64,000 nt of DNA from Candidatus Dormiibacterota bacterium (lineage in GTDB: Bacteria > Chloroflexota > Dormibacteria > Dormibacterales > Dormibacteraceae), in assembly GCA_003169845.1 (NCBI GenBank), contig PNAG01000010.1, positions 114,326 through 178,325 on the forward strand. The letters are read 5' to 3'. Shown here one piece after another: positions 50,841 through 59,747 of this stretch. Below the pieces are notes generated by a model. The model ran no database searches, was not told where the DNA came from, and saw nothing but the letters and a program-made list of their open reading frames with translations. How positions within the stretch are numbered: the stretch's first letter is position 1; each line of letters starts with the position of its first letter. The position numbers were made by a program, and so were the translations under genes.

Positions 50841-51995
50841 CTAGCCGAGATTCAGATCCTTGCGCGCAGCATCTGCGACGACGCGCATCACCTCGCGTAA
50901 GTCGATGCCGGTCTGCCGCGAGATCCGCCGGCAGTCCTCGTACTCGGGTGCGACGTCAACTGGCTTGCCGCCCAGCTCCTTGACCTTGACACGCGCAGAC
51001 CCGAGCGGAGTGGCCACCTCGACAATCCTCCGCTCTGCCGTAACACGCTGCGCGGTCGTCATGCGCACGCCCAGCGTCGTGGAGTGTCGAAGCAGAAGGT
51101 CCGTCATTCGGGCGACCAACTCCGGCGGTGACATGACGGAGATCAGATGGCCGGGCCGGCCCTTTTTCATCAGCGTGGGTGTGACGTTGACGTCCAGGGC
51201 GCCGGCCTCCATGAGGTCTTCGCACATCGCCGCGATGAGGTTTGGCGCCATGTCGTCGATGTTGGTTTCTACGATCGACACGCCAGCCTGGCTTTCGATC
51301 TTTTCGCCGATCCAGACAGCGAGCGCGTTGCCTGGGGTCTGGCGGGCGCCGATTCCATAACCGATGGACCGGAGGGACATCGCCGGACGCTCGAACCTCG
51401 CACCGACGGCAAGGATCACAGCGCCCGTCGGGGTCACGAGTTCGCGGCTTTCGTCGCTCGCCTCGAAAACAGCGCTCGTGCCCTCGAGGACCCGGAGGCT
51501 GGCGGGTGCGGGAAGCGGCATGCGATCGGTGCGACCGCGAGGTGCGGGCAGCGGCGAGGAGTAGACCTGCCCGACGTCCAGGCCGTCGAGCAGCCAGAAG
51601 GCGCCCATCAGGTCGACCAGTGTGTCGGCACCCCCAAGCTCGTGGAGGTGCAGCTCCTCTTCGGGCAACCCGTGCAGGCGCGATTCGGCAAGCGAAAGCC
51701 GGCGGATGGCATCGAGGACCGGAGTCTTGACGTGGGCGGGCGCGTCGGCGTGCTCGACAATGGCGCGAAGGGCCGGCACGGTCCGCTCGACTCGATTCAC
51801 CGTCTCGACGAGGACGCGAGTGCCGCCCAGGTGGCCGCGAGTCTCGTGCCGCACCTCAATCGTTACCTCGTCGCCGAGCCCGAGGGCTTCGACCGCCGCG
51901 TCGAGCAGGGCTCGATCAGCGCCGGCGTCGATCAAAGCGCCGAGCGTCATATCGCCCGAGATGCCGGCGAAACAATCGAAATAGGCGATGGTCAT
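50841..51995 (-). CDS. larC: Nickel pincer cofactor biosynthesis protein LarC
   Basis: 384 residues in one uninterrupted frame. YFDCFAGISGDMTLGALIDAG opens the protein, then LHLHELGGADTLVDL near residue 117 and, in the second half, VETNIDDMAPNLIAAMCEDLMEAGALDVNVTPTLMKKGRPG (given in part), the LarC2-like metal-binding region. LarC inserts nickel into the pyridinium cofactor of lactate racemase. Some species make it by frameshifting, but not here. LarA, B and E are not in the window. It sits between folB (ATGA overlap) and folD. Confidence 0.93.
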   Translation of the reverse strand: MTIAYFDCFAGISGDMTLGALIDAGADRALLDAAVEALGLGDEVTIEVRHETRGHLGGTRVLVETVNRVERTVPALRAIVEHADAPAHVKTPVLDAIRRLSLAESRLHGLPEEELHLHELGGADTLVDLMGAFWLLDGLDVGQVYSSPLPAPRGRTDRMPLPAPASLRVLEGTSAVFEASDESRELVTPTGAVILAVGARFERPAMSLRSIGYGIGARQTPGNALAVWIGEKIESQAGVSIVETNIDDMAPNLIAAMCEDLMEAGALDVNVTPTLMKKGRPGHLISVMSPPELVARMTDLLLRHSTTLGVRMTTAQRVTAERRIVEVATPLGSARVKVKELGGKPVDVAPEYEDCRRISRQTGIDLREVMRVVADAARKDLNLG

Positions 51996-52348
51996 ACGCG
52001 CGTCCTGTTAATGCGGACGGCCGCCGCAGCGATCGGCTGCATGCTCTCTGGACTCTTGGCTATGCGTACGGAGACCCCTGCAACGTACTGCAGCTGCAGC
52101 ACGCGTTCTGCGATTCGGGCGGCCAATGTCTCGAGCAGCTTTTGCGATTCGCCTTCGATGAGCTCCTTGGCGATCGCGCGCACCTCTCGGTAGTCGACCG
52201 TGTCTTCGATCCGGTCGCTGATTCCGGGCCGGCTGAGGTCGCAGTCCACCTCGATGTCCACTTTGAACTCCTGCGGTCGCTCGCGTTCTGCGGCCCGGAC
52301 GCCATGGCGCCCCTGAAATGACATGCCCTCGAGAAGGATGCGGTCCAC
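51992..52348 (-). CDS. folB: Dihydroneopterin aldolase
   Basis: 118 residues from a GTG at 52348, giving DRILLEGMSFQGRHGVRAAER, the conserved FolB N-terminus with the pterin-site His/Gly and Glu. TVDYREVRAIAKELIEGES and LLETLAARIAERVL match the rest of the small T-fold domain, and VRIAKSPE carries the catalytic Lys region. It makes the pterin precursor of folate. The first gene of a five-gene minus-strand operon. Confidence 0.93.
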   Translation of the reverse strand: MDRILLEGMSFQGRHGVRAAERERPQEFKVDIEVDCDLSRPGISDRIEDTVDYREVRAIAKELIEGESQKLLETLAARIAERVLQLQYVAGVSVRIAKSPESMQPIAAAAVRINRTRV

Positions 52349-52407
52349 CTCCCAATTGTGGGCTGACAGGGCGAATCACCTCGCGCACGGGCAATAGACT
52401 TGGGTTG

Positions 52408-52944
52408 ATGATCAACACGGAGGTCGAGGTCCGGCCCGCGACCGCCGCCGACCTCTCGGCCGTGAACGAGATCTGCAACCAGTACGTGGCTGAGACTCAC
52501 TACACGTTCGACGTCGAGCCGATGAGCATGGATGCGCGCCGAGAGTGGTTCTCGCACTACGACGCCGCCGGACGCTACCGGCTTGTGGTTGCCGTTTCCG
52601 AAGGTCGCGTGATCGGCTACGCAAGCAGCAGCCGTTTCCGGCCGAAACCTGCTTACGAGACGTCGATTGAGACCAGCATCTATCTCGCCCCCGAGTCGGT
52701 GGATCGTGGTGCCGGCTCGCAGCTTTACGAAGGGCTGTTCAAGCTGCTCGAAGGCGAAGATGTCCATCGCGCATATGCGGGCATCGCACTGCCGAACCCG
52801 GCGTCGATAGCCATCCACGAGCGTTTCGGGTTCAAGCGCGTGGCCCACTTCACCGAGCAGGGCCGCAAATTCGGGCGCTACTGGGACGTGGCCTGGTACG
52901 AAAAGCCGGTCGGCGCAGAACCCAACGACCCCGCCGCCGACTGA
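52408..52944 (+). CDS. GNAT acetyltransferase, phosphinothricin acetyltransferase-like
   Basis: 178 residues from the ATG at 52408. VEVRPATAADLSAVNEICNQYV, then HYTFDVEPMSMDARREWF and YASSSRFRPKPAYETSIETSIYLAP are the layout of PAT/MddA-type acetyltransferases. The acetyl-CoA motif is degenerate (DRGAGSQLYEGLFKLL), and IALPNPASIAIHERFGFKRVAHF closes the domain. Acetylation of methionine sulfone, phosphinothricin-like amino acids or another small amine is possible. Confidence 0.88.
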   Translation: MINTEVEVRPATAADLSAVNEICNQYVAETHYTFDVEPMSMDARREWFSHYDAAGRYRLVVAVSEGRVIGYASSSRFRPKPAYETSIETSIYLAPESVDRGAGSQLYEGLFKLLEGEDVHRAYAGIALPNPASIAIHERFGFKRVAHFTEQGRKFGRYWDVAWYEKPVGAEPNDPAAD

Positions 52945-53070
52945 GGCGCACCTCTGGCGGGCCCTCCCGTTTTATCGGCTCCTCCCCCAGCCCTGCACAC
53001 CTCGAGACACCTTAGATCGAGCTGAAGCCGGTCGCCAACCCAGCTCGTTAACTGGCTCTGAACCGAGTAT

Positions 53071-53113
53071 TTGACTCTGGATGATCGATGCACGTATATT
53101 CCTTGCGGAATAT
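53071..53113 (+). promoter_or_regulatory. PadR promoter with overlapping 18-bp palindromic operator
   Basis: -35 TTGACT (53071-53076) and -10 TATATT (53095-53100) are 18 bases apart, close to the consensus. The perfect palindrome ATATTCC-TTGC-GGAATAT (53096-53113) covers the -10 box, the predicted start near 53107 and the first bases of the ATG at 53112. This is a textbook layout for self-repression by PadR. It also implies a nearly leaderless transcript. Confidence 0.75.
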
Positions 53114-53738
53114 GACCGAGGTCCACCCCGACGTCTCACCCCTCGCCCTTTCGATTCTCGAGCTTCTCGACGAGAGGGCGATGCATCCCTACGAGCTCGC
53201 CTCGACGATGCGTGAGCGCCATCACGACGAGTTCATCAGGCTGAACTTCGGCACCCTCTACCACACGGTCGAGATGCTCGAGCGCAATGGCCTCATCGTG
53301 GCAGTCGAGCGAGAAAAGGAAGGCCGGCGGCCAGAGCGGACGATCTATCAGCTGACTGAACCCGGGCGCCAGCTCCTGGTCAGGGTCGTCAGCGAGGTCC
53401 TCGCGCAACCGAGGCGCGAGTACGTCAATTTCGCAGCGGGCCTCATGTTCATGCACCATCTCGAGGCGCAGCAGGTGGCTCATCTACTGAATGCCAGGGT
53501 GGGCGCCCTGGGCGCAACCGTCGAGAAACTGACCGGGATCATGAGTGAGCTGCGGGCCGCGGGCGTGACACGACTGGCGCTGATCGAGCTCGAGCACAAG
53601 ATCGCGATGCTCGAAGCCGAACGGGATTGGGTCGGCAATCTCGCGCGCGAGATTGCCGAAGGCAGGTTGGAGTGGAAGGCTGGAATCGGTTCCGGCTATG
53701 AAGTGTTGAAGAGGAGACATGGCTCAAGCGCGCACTAA
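53112..53738 (+). CDS. PadR family transcriptional repressor
   Basis: 208 residues from the ATG at 53112; the ATG at 53088 lies inside the promoter and is rejected. The winged helix reads LALSILELLDERAMHPYELASTM and then LNFGTLYHTVEMLERNGLI, with wing RPERTIYQLTEPGR. The C-terminal half is helical and suited to dimerisation (VTRLALIELEHKIAMLEAERDW). It is followed by an MFS drug-exporter gene that overlaps it by 20 bases. It therefore likely represses its own operon until a toxic compound binds. Confidence 0.92.
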   Translation: MTEVHPDVSPLALSILELLDERAMHPYELASTMRERHHDEFIRLNFGTLYHTVEMLERNGLIVAVEREKEGRRPERTIYQLTEPGRQLLVRVVSEVLAQPRREYVNFAAGLMFMHHLEAQQVAHLLNARVGALGATVEKLTGIMSELRAAGVTRLALIELEHKIAMLEAERDWVGNLAREIAEGRLEWKAGIGSGYEVLKRRHGSSAH

Positions 53739-55338
53739 TCCGTGGCTGGTACTGGTCGTTTTGACAATGGGATTTTTCATGATCCTGCTGGACACCACGA
53801 TCGTGAACGTGGCGATTCCCGCCATGAGCGCCGGGCTCAACACCACGCTCGACCAGATCCTCTGGGTGCTGAACGCATACATCCTCGTCTACGCAGTTCT
53901 GCTGATCACCGCGGGACGGCTCGGCGATCTCTACGGCCAGCGGACCCTGTTCGCCATCGGTCTCTTCGTCTTCACGCTGGCGTCGGCGCTCTGCGGGCTT
54001 TCGCAGAACGTCAACGAGCTCATCGCAGCCCGCATTCTCCAGGGAGTCGGCGGGGCGCTCTTGACGCCTCAAACGCTTTCCATCATTACGAGCCTGTTCC
54101 CGCCCGAGCGCCGCGGAGCGGCATTCGGAGTCTGGGGCGGCGTCGCAGGCCTTGCAACGCTGGCCGGACCCACCATCGGCGGCGCGATCATCACCTACAT
54201 CAGCTGGCGCTGGATCTTCTTCATCAACGTTCCGATCGGGATCGCCGCGTTGGTCGCGACCTTTGTGATCATTCCGGACCTGCGGCCCGGGCGGCACCAC
54301 GGCTGGGACGTCATCGGGGTGCTCCTTGCAACGGCTGGCTTGTTCGGCATCGTTTTCGGCCTGATTGAAGGCCAGCGGTACAACTGGGCAGAGTTCGCCT
54401 ACGGCGTCACAATTCCCGAGATCATCATCGCGGGAATGGCCCTGATCGCGGTCTTCATCGTCTGGGAGCGATTCCAGCAGGAGCCTTTGGTTCCGCTTTC
54501 GCTGTTCGCAGAACGCAACTTCGCGGTCGCCAACTGGATCGCCGCCGCCATCAGCTTCGGCATGCTCAGCCTGTTCTTGCCGATCACCATTTACCTGCAG
54601 TCGGTGCGCGGTTTCTCCGCGTTGACCGCGGGGCTGACCCTGGCACCGATGTCCGTGACCTCCATGTTCTTCGCACCCTTCGCGGGCCGCCTGGCCGATC
54701 GCGTCGGAGCCAAGTACATCCTTACGACGGGGATCACGCTTTTCACGATCGGTTTTGGAACGCTTGCCATCGTCGCGGGCCGCGACTCGACCTGGCTCAC
54801 CTTCCTGCTTCCCGCGATCATCGCCGGCGCCGGCATGGGAATGACGTTCGCCCCGATGACGACTCTCGCCATGCGCAACATCTCACCGCGAGTCGCCGGT
54901 GCAGCCTCGGGCGTGCTGAACACGACACGCCAGCTAGGAGCGGCGATTGGAAGCGCCGTTGTCGCCGCGATCCTTCAAAGCCACCTGGCCACGACGCTTC
55001 ACGACCAGGCGATCAGCCACGCGGCCTCGCTACCAGTCGCCTTCCGCGCCCAGTTCATCGCGGCGTTCAGCTCAGTGGCTTCGAATGGATTTGAGATCGG
55101 CACCGGGCAGAGTGGCGCCAAGCTGCCTCCGGGTCTGCCGCCCGCGGTCGCGAGTCAGATCAGCGCTCTCGCTCACGATGTTTTCGTCAGCGCCTACATC
55201 GACGCCATGAAGTCGACGCTCGTCGTCCCCATCGCGTTTCTTGCCTTCACAGCCCTCACCACGCTGCTGATCAGGAGGAAACCTGCGGCCCAACAGGCCG
55301 AGACCGCTCGAGAAGAGGTCCGCGCCGCAGCCGGCTAG
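53719..55338 (+). CDS. MFS multidrug exporter, DHA2 (EmrB/QacA) family
   Basis: 539 residues with about 14 membrane segments. FMILLDTTIVNVAIPAM near residue 15 is the DHA2 motif D1, GRLGDLYGQRTLFAIG near 66 is motif A, and WGGVAGLATLAGPTIGGAII near 138 is motif C of antiporters. FFINVPIGI (W-(F)FINVPIG) near 172 is also typical. It exports hydrophobic or cationic compounds using the proton gradient. The preceding PadR repressor probably controls it. Confidence 0.94.
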   Translation: MAQARTNPWLVLVVLTMGFFMILLDTTIVNVAIPAMSAGLNTTLDQILWVLNAYILVYAVLLITAGRLGDLYGQRTLFAIGLFVFTLASALCGLSQNVNELIAARILQGVGGALLTPQTLSIITSLFPPERRGAAFGVWGGVAGLATLAGPTIGGAIITYISWRWIFFINVPIGIAALVATFVIIPDLRPGRHHGWDVIGVLLATAGLFGIVFGLIEGQRYNWAEFAYGVTIPEIIIAGMALIAVFIVWERFQQEPLVPLSLFAERNFAVANWIAAAISFGMLSLFLPITIYLQSVRGFSALTAGLTLAPMSVTSMFFAPFAGRLADRVGAKYILTTGITLFTIGFGTLAIVAGRDSTWLTFLLPAIIAGAGMGMTFAPMTTLAMRNISPRVAGAASGVLNTTRQLGAAIGSAVVAAILQSHLATTLHDQAISHAASLPVAFRAQFIAAFSSVASNGFEIGTGQSGAKLPPGLPPAVASQISALAHDVFVSAYIDAMKSTLVVPIAFLAFTALTTLLIRRKPAAQQAETAREEVRAAAG

Positions 55339-55342
55339 GCCC

Positions 55343-55660
55343 CTAGAGGCGGCCTCCGGAGAGGAGCTTCAGAACCGACAGCAGCACCGCTGCCCCGATG
55401 AACGCCACGACGATGCTTCCCCAGAAGCCAACCGTGCCTCCGGCATTGAAGAGCGCCCCGAGTAGAAAGCCGCCGATGATCGCGCCGGCAACGCCGACGA
55501 CGATGTCGGCAATGCATCCGAAGCCGCGGCCTGCGACGACTCGTGCGGCAATCGCGCCCGCGATCAGGCCGACGATGATCCACGAGATCCATGACCCGGG
55601 ATCGAGGTTGAGTCTCGATGTGACGATGGCGGCGGCGATGATCACTATCGACCGACCCAA
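55343..55660 (-). CDS. GlsB/YeaQ/YmgE family membrane protein
   Basis: 105 residues. The conserved part is WIIVGLIAGAIAARVVAGRGFGCIADIVVGVAGAIIGGFLLG (described in part), with a Gly-rich two-helix hairpin, then FWGSIVVAFIGAAVLLSVLKLL. The N-terminal ~25 residues overlap the end of the upstream hydrolase gene by 16 bases and may not all be translated. The family is stress-linked but its activity is unknown. Confidence 0.88.
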   Translation of the reverse strand: MGRSIVIIAAAIVTSRLNLDPGSWISWIIVGLIAGAIAARVVAGRGFGCIADIVVGVAGAIIGGFLLGALFNAGGTVGFWGSIVVAFIGAAVLLSVLKLLSGGRL

Positions 55661-56478
55661 TCCGCGATCAATTGGAAGGCTTCATCGCTGCCCAGGTCGT
55701 TGAACGGCTCGTGGAATCGGCCCTCGAGCAGGTGAAGGGTGCTCGAGGATCTCGCCTTCTCGTGCAGGGATCGGCTGCCTTCCGGATCGACCAGCGGGTC
55801 GGCGGTGCCGGCGAGGATCAGGAACGGCAACGTGATTTGGGGCGCCCTCGCAAAGATGTCTTGGGTTGCGTTCTGCCACTCCGTCCACATGCGGCTCGAG
55901 ATCCGGTTGTGCACCAGCGGATCCTTGCGGTAAGCCTCGACCACCTCCGCAATCCGCGAAACCGCGGCGGGATCGACCTCGTTGTCCATCGCCAGGCGGG
56001 GCACGACTTTTGACGCGACGGGTGCCAACGCGGTCTTCCATCCCGGCGCCTTTAGCCGTAGTTTGAGAGCAGGGCTCGAGAGAACAAAGCGCTTGCTGCC
56101 CGGCAGTTTGCTTGCGATCACTGTGCTCAACAAGGCCGCTCCGCCGAAAGAATGGCCGAGCGGTATCACCTCGCCGGAGCCCGCGCTTTCAACGTGCCTG
56201 ACGAACGCCGAAACATCGTCTGTCCACTGCGTCCACGAATCGACATGGCCGCGCTGGCCTTCGCTGTTGCCATGACCTCTCAGGTCCAGCGCATAAGTGC
56301 CCATGCCGTGCCTCGCCATTCCCTCCGCGAACCGCGCGTACCGGCCGGCATGCTCGCCGAGGCCATGCACGACCGCGAACGTGATGACCGCTCCAGGCTT
56401 TGGCCAGGCCCTGTAGGCGAGTTTCGTGCCATCTGCCGATTTGACAGATCCGGCGCTGGCCACCGCGCCCTCAGGCAC
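55645..56478 (-). CDS. Alpha/beta hydrolase, monoacylglycerol lipase-like
   Basis: 277 residues from a GTG that overlaps the preceding stop by 8 bases. The oxyanion region is FAVVHGLGEHAGRYARFAEGM near residue 34, LDLRGHGNSEGQRGHVDSW near 60, the nucleophile elbow PLGHSFGGAAL near 106, the acid in LAGTADPLVDPEGS near 221 and the His in EGRFHEPFNDLG near 255. These match MGLL/lysophospholipase enzymes. It probably hydrolyses acyl esters. Confidence 0.92.
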   Translation of the reverse strand: MPEGAVASAGSVKSADGTKLAYRAWPKPGAVITFAVVHGLGEHAGRYARFAEGMARHGMGTYALDLRGHGNSEGQRGHVDSWTQWTDDVSAFVRHVESAGSGEVIPLGHSFGGAALLSTVIASKLPGSKRFVLSSPALKLRLKAPGWKTALAPVASKVVPRLAMDNEVDPAAVSRIAEVVEAYRKDPLVHNRISSRMWTEWQNATQDIFARAPQITLPFLILAGTADPLVDPEGSRSLHEKARSSSTLHLLEGRFHEPFNDLGSDEAFQLIADWVGR

Positions 56479-57058
56479 TGAGGTGCCCGAACCCTCTGAG
56501 AATCTTCAGTGCCTCTTGCTCGGCTTCCATCAGCGTCGGGGCATAGGCGCGGATGCCGCACAGCGCGTAAGCCCATTCGGGGCTCGGTGGGCCCTGGGAG
56601 TGAAGCCGGAAGGTCGGCGGATAGAAGAAGATGCGCTCGCCTTCGACCTTCTTGATCACCGGCCTCTTGGCCAGCACGTCCTCGAGCGCCTGCCCGGTCG
56701 GGAGGCGGCCCGCCTGAAACTCCAACCGTCGCAGCTTGGCGAGCGGATGATCCTCATCCTTCATCGCCGTCGTGATCCCATACTCGGCGCTGAGGTCCCT
56801 CATGAAGATCGCGATGATCAGCGCGTCGGTCTCGTCGCCGGCCATCTTCACGAAGCCTGCCGCGGTGACATCTGCTTGCTCATGGTGCAGGTGGCGGAAG
56901 TACTCCATCTCGAATAGACCGCGCGAGTAAGAGCTGGCGATCCAGGGCGGGTTGCAGCGCCACGTCCGGGCACCGGCCAGGGCCTCGAACTGGGCGTGAA
57001 CCCGCTCGAGGCGATGCTCGGGAAGCCTCTCTAATCGATAGTGAAGGACTCTCTGCAT
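56471..57058 (-). CDS. Hypothetical protein, unknown family
   Basis: 195 residues with no signal peptide or membrane helix. It reads RTWRCNPPWIASSYSRGLFEMEYFRHLHHEQAD (described in part), then LIIAIFMRDLSAEYGITTAMKDEDHPLAKLRRLEF and KKVEGERIFFYPPTFRLHSQ. It looks like a folded cytoplasmic protein, but I recognise no family. It follows the VirB4-like gene by 22 bases and may share its transcript, or may simply belong with the hydrolase downstream. Confidence 0.55.
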   Translation of the reverse strand: MQRVLHYRLERLPEHRLERVHAQFEALAGARTWRCNPPWIASSYSRGLFEMEYFRHLHHEQADVTAAGFVKMAGDETDALIIAIFMRDLSAEYGITTAMKDEDHPLAKLRRLEFQAGRLPTGQALEDVLAKRPVIKKVEGERIFFYPPTFRLHSQGPPSPEWAYALCGIRAYAPTLMEAEQEALKILRGFGHLSA

Positions 57059-57080
57059 TTCCGCGATTAAGCCTACCGGT

Positions 57081-59138
57081 TCAGGGTGGGGTTCGAGCCG
57101 CCGCGCGAGCGCGATTCATGGTCTCTTCCTGCCACGGCGGGGCCTGCACCTGGACCGCCAGTCGATCGGCCCCCGCGGCGAGCAGAAAGTCGCCGCGATG
57201 AGCCGTTTCGAGAAACGCCCGCTGGCGGGCGCTCAGGTGAAATGTCTCCTGAAGCTTGGCCGCCTCGCCGGGCCGCTGTGCGCCAAAGAAGACCACAGAC
57301 GGGTTGGTGGCAACCACGGTTCCTTGATCCGAGCTGAGCAGATCGCCCGGATTCTGAGTGGCGAAAACCAGCGAGCCGTCGTACTTGCGAATTCTTCGCG
57401 CGAGGCTGACCACGAATCGGCGGATGGTCGGATCTTCGAAGAGCAGGCCGAGCTCATCGACGACGAGCATCCGGCGACGGTCTTTGCGCTTGATGCGCGC
57501 CCAAAGGGCCTCGGCCAGCAAGAAATGGACCGGTGCGATCATCTCGTCCCGGAGCTCACGCATTCCGAAGGTCACGATCGGCGCTTCCAGGTCGACGTTG
57601 GTCGGCGAGCTGAACATCTGGCCGAGGCTTCCGTGAACCCAACGCTGGAGGATGGTGGCGACGCGCGAGCCACGTGAGAGCCTGACCGCGACGTCGCGAA
57701 GGACGGGCTGATCCAGGTCCAGGTAGGCGGCGCGCACTGCGCCCTCGAGCACCGCGCGCTCCGACTCGTCGAGGCCGCCGCAGATGGTCGCGCAGAGGTC
57801 GACGGCGTCGGCGGCGGCGGGGCCCAGCCAGGACTCGTCCCGGCTGTCCGACGGTCGGAGATCGAGAACGTTGAGCGCATGTCCTGAACCCAACGCCAGC
57901 TCCACGTCGACCCCACCGACCTGCCTGGCGAGCGCGCCGTACTCGTGCTCGGGATCGATTGCGTAGACCTGGACGCCTCGACCCAGGGCACCCAGCGCCA
58001 GCGCTGACAGCAGGTACGTTTTACCCGCGCCGGAGTGTCCGAAGACGCCGATGTTCGCGTTGGAGTAGCGCCGCTCGTCGAATGGGTCGACGAGCACCGG
58101 CGCTCCCGTCGCTGCGTTCCGGCCGACGATCAAGCCAGTGGAAGGTTGAAGGTCGGGCTCGAGCCACGGAAAGAACGTGGCCAGGGCGCTGCTGTCCAGG
58201 ACCCGCTTGCGCCCGAGGCGGTCGACGCCCAGCGGCTGCGTCGCAAGGTAGCCGTCGAACATGCGCAGGGTGCAGGGTTGAAGCTGGCAGAGCACGGCTC
58301 GAGCTGCAGACTCGACCCTGACCGCACCGACCTCCAGCTCCTCTCTATTGGCGGCTGTGAGCGTCAGGTAGACCGCGACATGAAATGCCTTGTCCTGGCT
58401 CGACGCGAGCCGGCGCTGCAGATCCTCGGCATTCGGGAGCGCACCGGACAGGAGTGGATCCGCCGACCCGGCGCTCTCCTCGACCAGCCGCGAGGCGCGC
58501 ATGTTGATCAGCTGGCGCTGCAGGTATTCCACGATCCAGGCGACCGGCAATGGGGTGACATGCCACGAGAGCCGAAGCCTCAAGCCTTGCGGTAGAAGGC
58601 GGAAGAGCCAGCCCGGTTCCAGGTCCGACCCGGGCAGCCGCTGGACGTACCAGGTGCGGCTATGCCCGCCCGCATCCTGGTAGCGATTGGTGAGCTCCTG
58701 GCCGAAGCACAGTTGAGTGGGGGATGCCGTGACGGCGAACTCGACGCCGATCTCGGTCAGCGCGGGCTCCAGGCGCCGCGCCTGGTTCTCCGAGGCGATC
58801 AGCGAGGTCTCGAATCGATGGGCGGAAGCCGAACGCGCCAACTGATCCACGAAGGACATATCCGCCCCACGCATGTCATCGAAGTCGCGCGGAGGTGTCG
58901 CGGCAGAAGTCGGAGGACCGGTGCCCGGCAACACCTCGATCAGGACCTGTATTGGACCGTCGAGACCATCAAGCAAGCGGCGGAACGAGTTGATCCACCG
59001 CACGCGGTCGCCCTCGGCTGCGCCGGCAAAGCCAAGTGAACCTGTCCTGATCTGGGCGATATTCGCGCCTCCGCGGAACAACAGGTCAGGTCCGCGACGC
59101 ATTACTCGGAGCAGCCCGAGGTTGACGGCTGGGATCAC
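57081..59138 (-). CDS. VirB4/TraC-like type IV secretion ATPase
   Basis: 685 residues from the GTG at 59138, overlapping the PrgI-like gene stop (GTGA). The N-terminal ~330 residues are the poorly conserved VirB4 N-domain. Walker A is VFGHSGAGKTYLLSAL near residue 364, Walker B RRMLVVDELGLLFED near 556, then VFATQNPGDLL and VFFGAQRPGEAAKLQ near 590-620, typical of VirB4/TraG-fold ATPases. It should power a membrane transfer channel. With only PrgI beside it, it is an orphan pair or an eroded conjugative element. Confidence 0.85.
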   Translation of the reverse strand: MIPAVNLGLLRVMRRGPDLLFRGGANIAQIRTGSLGFAGAAEGDRVRWINSFRRLLDGLDGPIQVLIEVLPGTGPPTSAATPPRDFDDMRGADMSFVDQLARSASAHRFETSLIASENQARRLEPALTEIGVEFAVTASPTQLCFGQELTNRYQDAGGHSRTWYVQRLPGSDLEPGWLFRLLPQGLRLRLSWHVTPLPVAWIVEYLQRQLINMRASRLVEESAGSADPLLSGALPNAEDLQRRLASSQDKAFHVAVYLTLTAANREELEVGAVRVESAARAVLCQLQPCTLRMFDGYLATQPLGVDRLGRKRVLDSSALATFFPWLEPDLQPSTGLIVGRNAATGAPVLVDPFDERRYSNANIGVFGHSGAGKTYLLSALALGALGRGVQVYAIDPEHEYGALARQVGGVDVELALGSGHALNVLDLRPSDSRDESWLGPAAADAVDLCATICGGLDESERAVLEGAVRAAYLDLDQPVLRDVAVRLSRGSRVATILQRWVHGSLGQMFSSPTNVDLEAPIVTFGMRELRDEMIAPVHFLLAEALWARIKRKDRRRMLVVDELGLLFEDPTIRRFVVSLARRIRKYDGSLVFATQNPGDLLSSDQGTVVATNPSVVFFGAQRPGEAAKLQETFHLSARQRAFLETAHRGDFLLAAGADRLAVQVQAPPWQEETMNRARAAARTPP

Positions 59139-59512
59139 GCCGCGGCCGCCAGCGTCTCCGGCGCGGGAGCTGGCGCTGCCGCCGGGTCCGAGGTGGGTTT
59201 GAACCAGGGGATACGCGGCCGCCGCGCGGTCCAGGTCACGCGGTGGTTTCTTAGCGCGAACATCACGAGATCCACTGTCCACACATCAGCCGGCGTGCCT
59301 CGCCACCGTCCCCAGGACACGATCGCGCCGATCCCGATGACCAGCGATGCAGCCGCAGCGCGCAGCGGGGTAGGTCCCCACGGCGTGGACCAGATCGCGA
59401 AGCCCGCGAGCGACGCGCCGACCGCGTAGGCCAATCGCATCGGCGTGAGTCCGTAGAGCAAGCGGTCCTCCAGGTCGACGTCGAGCGGCACCCGTGCAGG
59501 CATCCCAGGCAA
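59135..59512 (-). CDS. PrgI family protein (VirB3-like T4SS subunit)
   Basis: 125 residues. It reads PARVPLDVDLEDRLLYGLTPMRLAYAVGASLAGFAIW, then a second hydrophobic segment LRAAAASLVIGIGAIVSWG. The VPxDVxxED opening and two membrane helices followed by a Trp/Arg cytoplasmic tail are PrgI hallmarks. PrgI partners the VirB4 ATPase in Gram-positive-type T4SS. The GTGA overlap with the ATPase gene supports this. Confidence 0.82.
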   Translation of the reverse strand: MPGMPARVPLDVDLEDRLLYGLTPMRLAYAVGASLAGFAIWSTPWGPTPLRAAAASLVIGIGAIVSWGRWRGTPADVWTVDLVMFALRNHRVTWTARRPRIPWFKPTSDPAAAPAPAPETLAAAA

Positions 59513-59533
59513 GGTAGGTCGCTCATGACCAAG

Positions 59534-59567
59534 AAGGAACCCAGGTTGTTAACGGCCTGGGTTCCTT
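59534..59567. terminator. 12-bp perfect inverted repeat between PrgI gene and tRNA-Lys
   Basis: AAGGAACCCAGG (59534-59545) and CCTGGGTTCCTT (59556-59567) form a perfect stem with the loop TTGTTAACGG. It lies 21 bases upstream of the PrgI start and 31 bases before the tRNA. Symmetry and AT/GC layout could serve as a bidirectional terminator isolating the tRNA, or mark an element boundary. No strong U-tract follows on either strand. Confidence 0.45.
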
Positions 59568-59598
59568 AGAATCGACTCTCGACTCCTATCGCAGACGT

Positions 59599-59674
<76 letters not shown>

Positions 59675-59747
59675 ATATGTTGTGTCTGCGCCTGCCTGCG
59701 ATCTATATATTGTGGTCGGTCTGCCGCGATGCGTCACGTTTGCAGCA

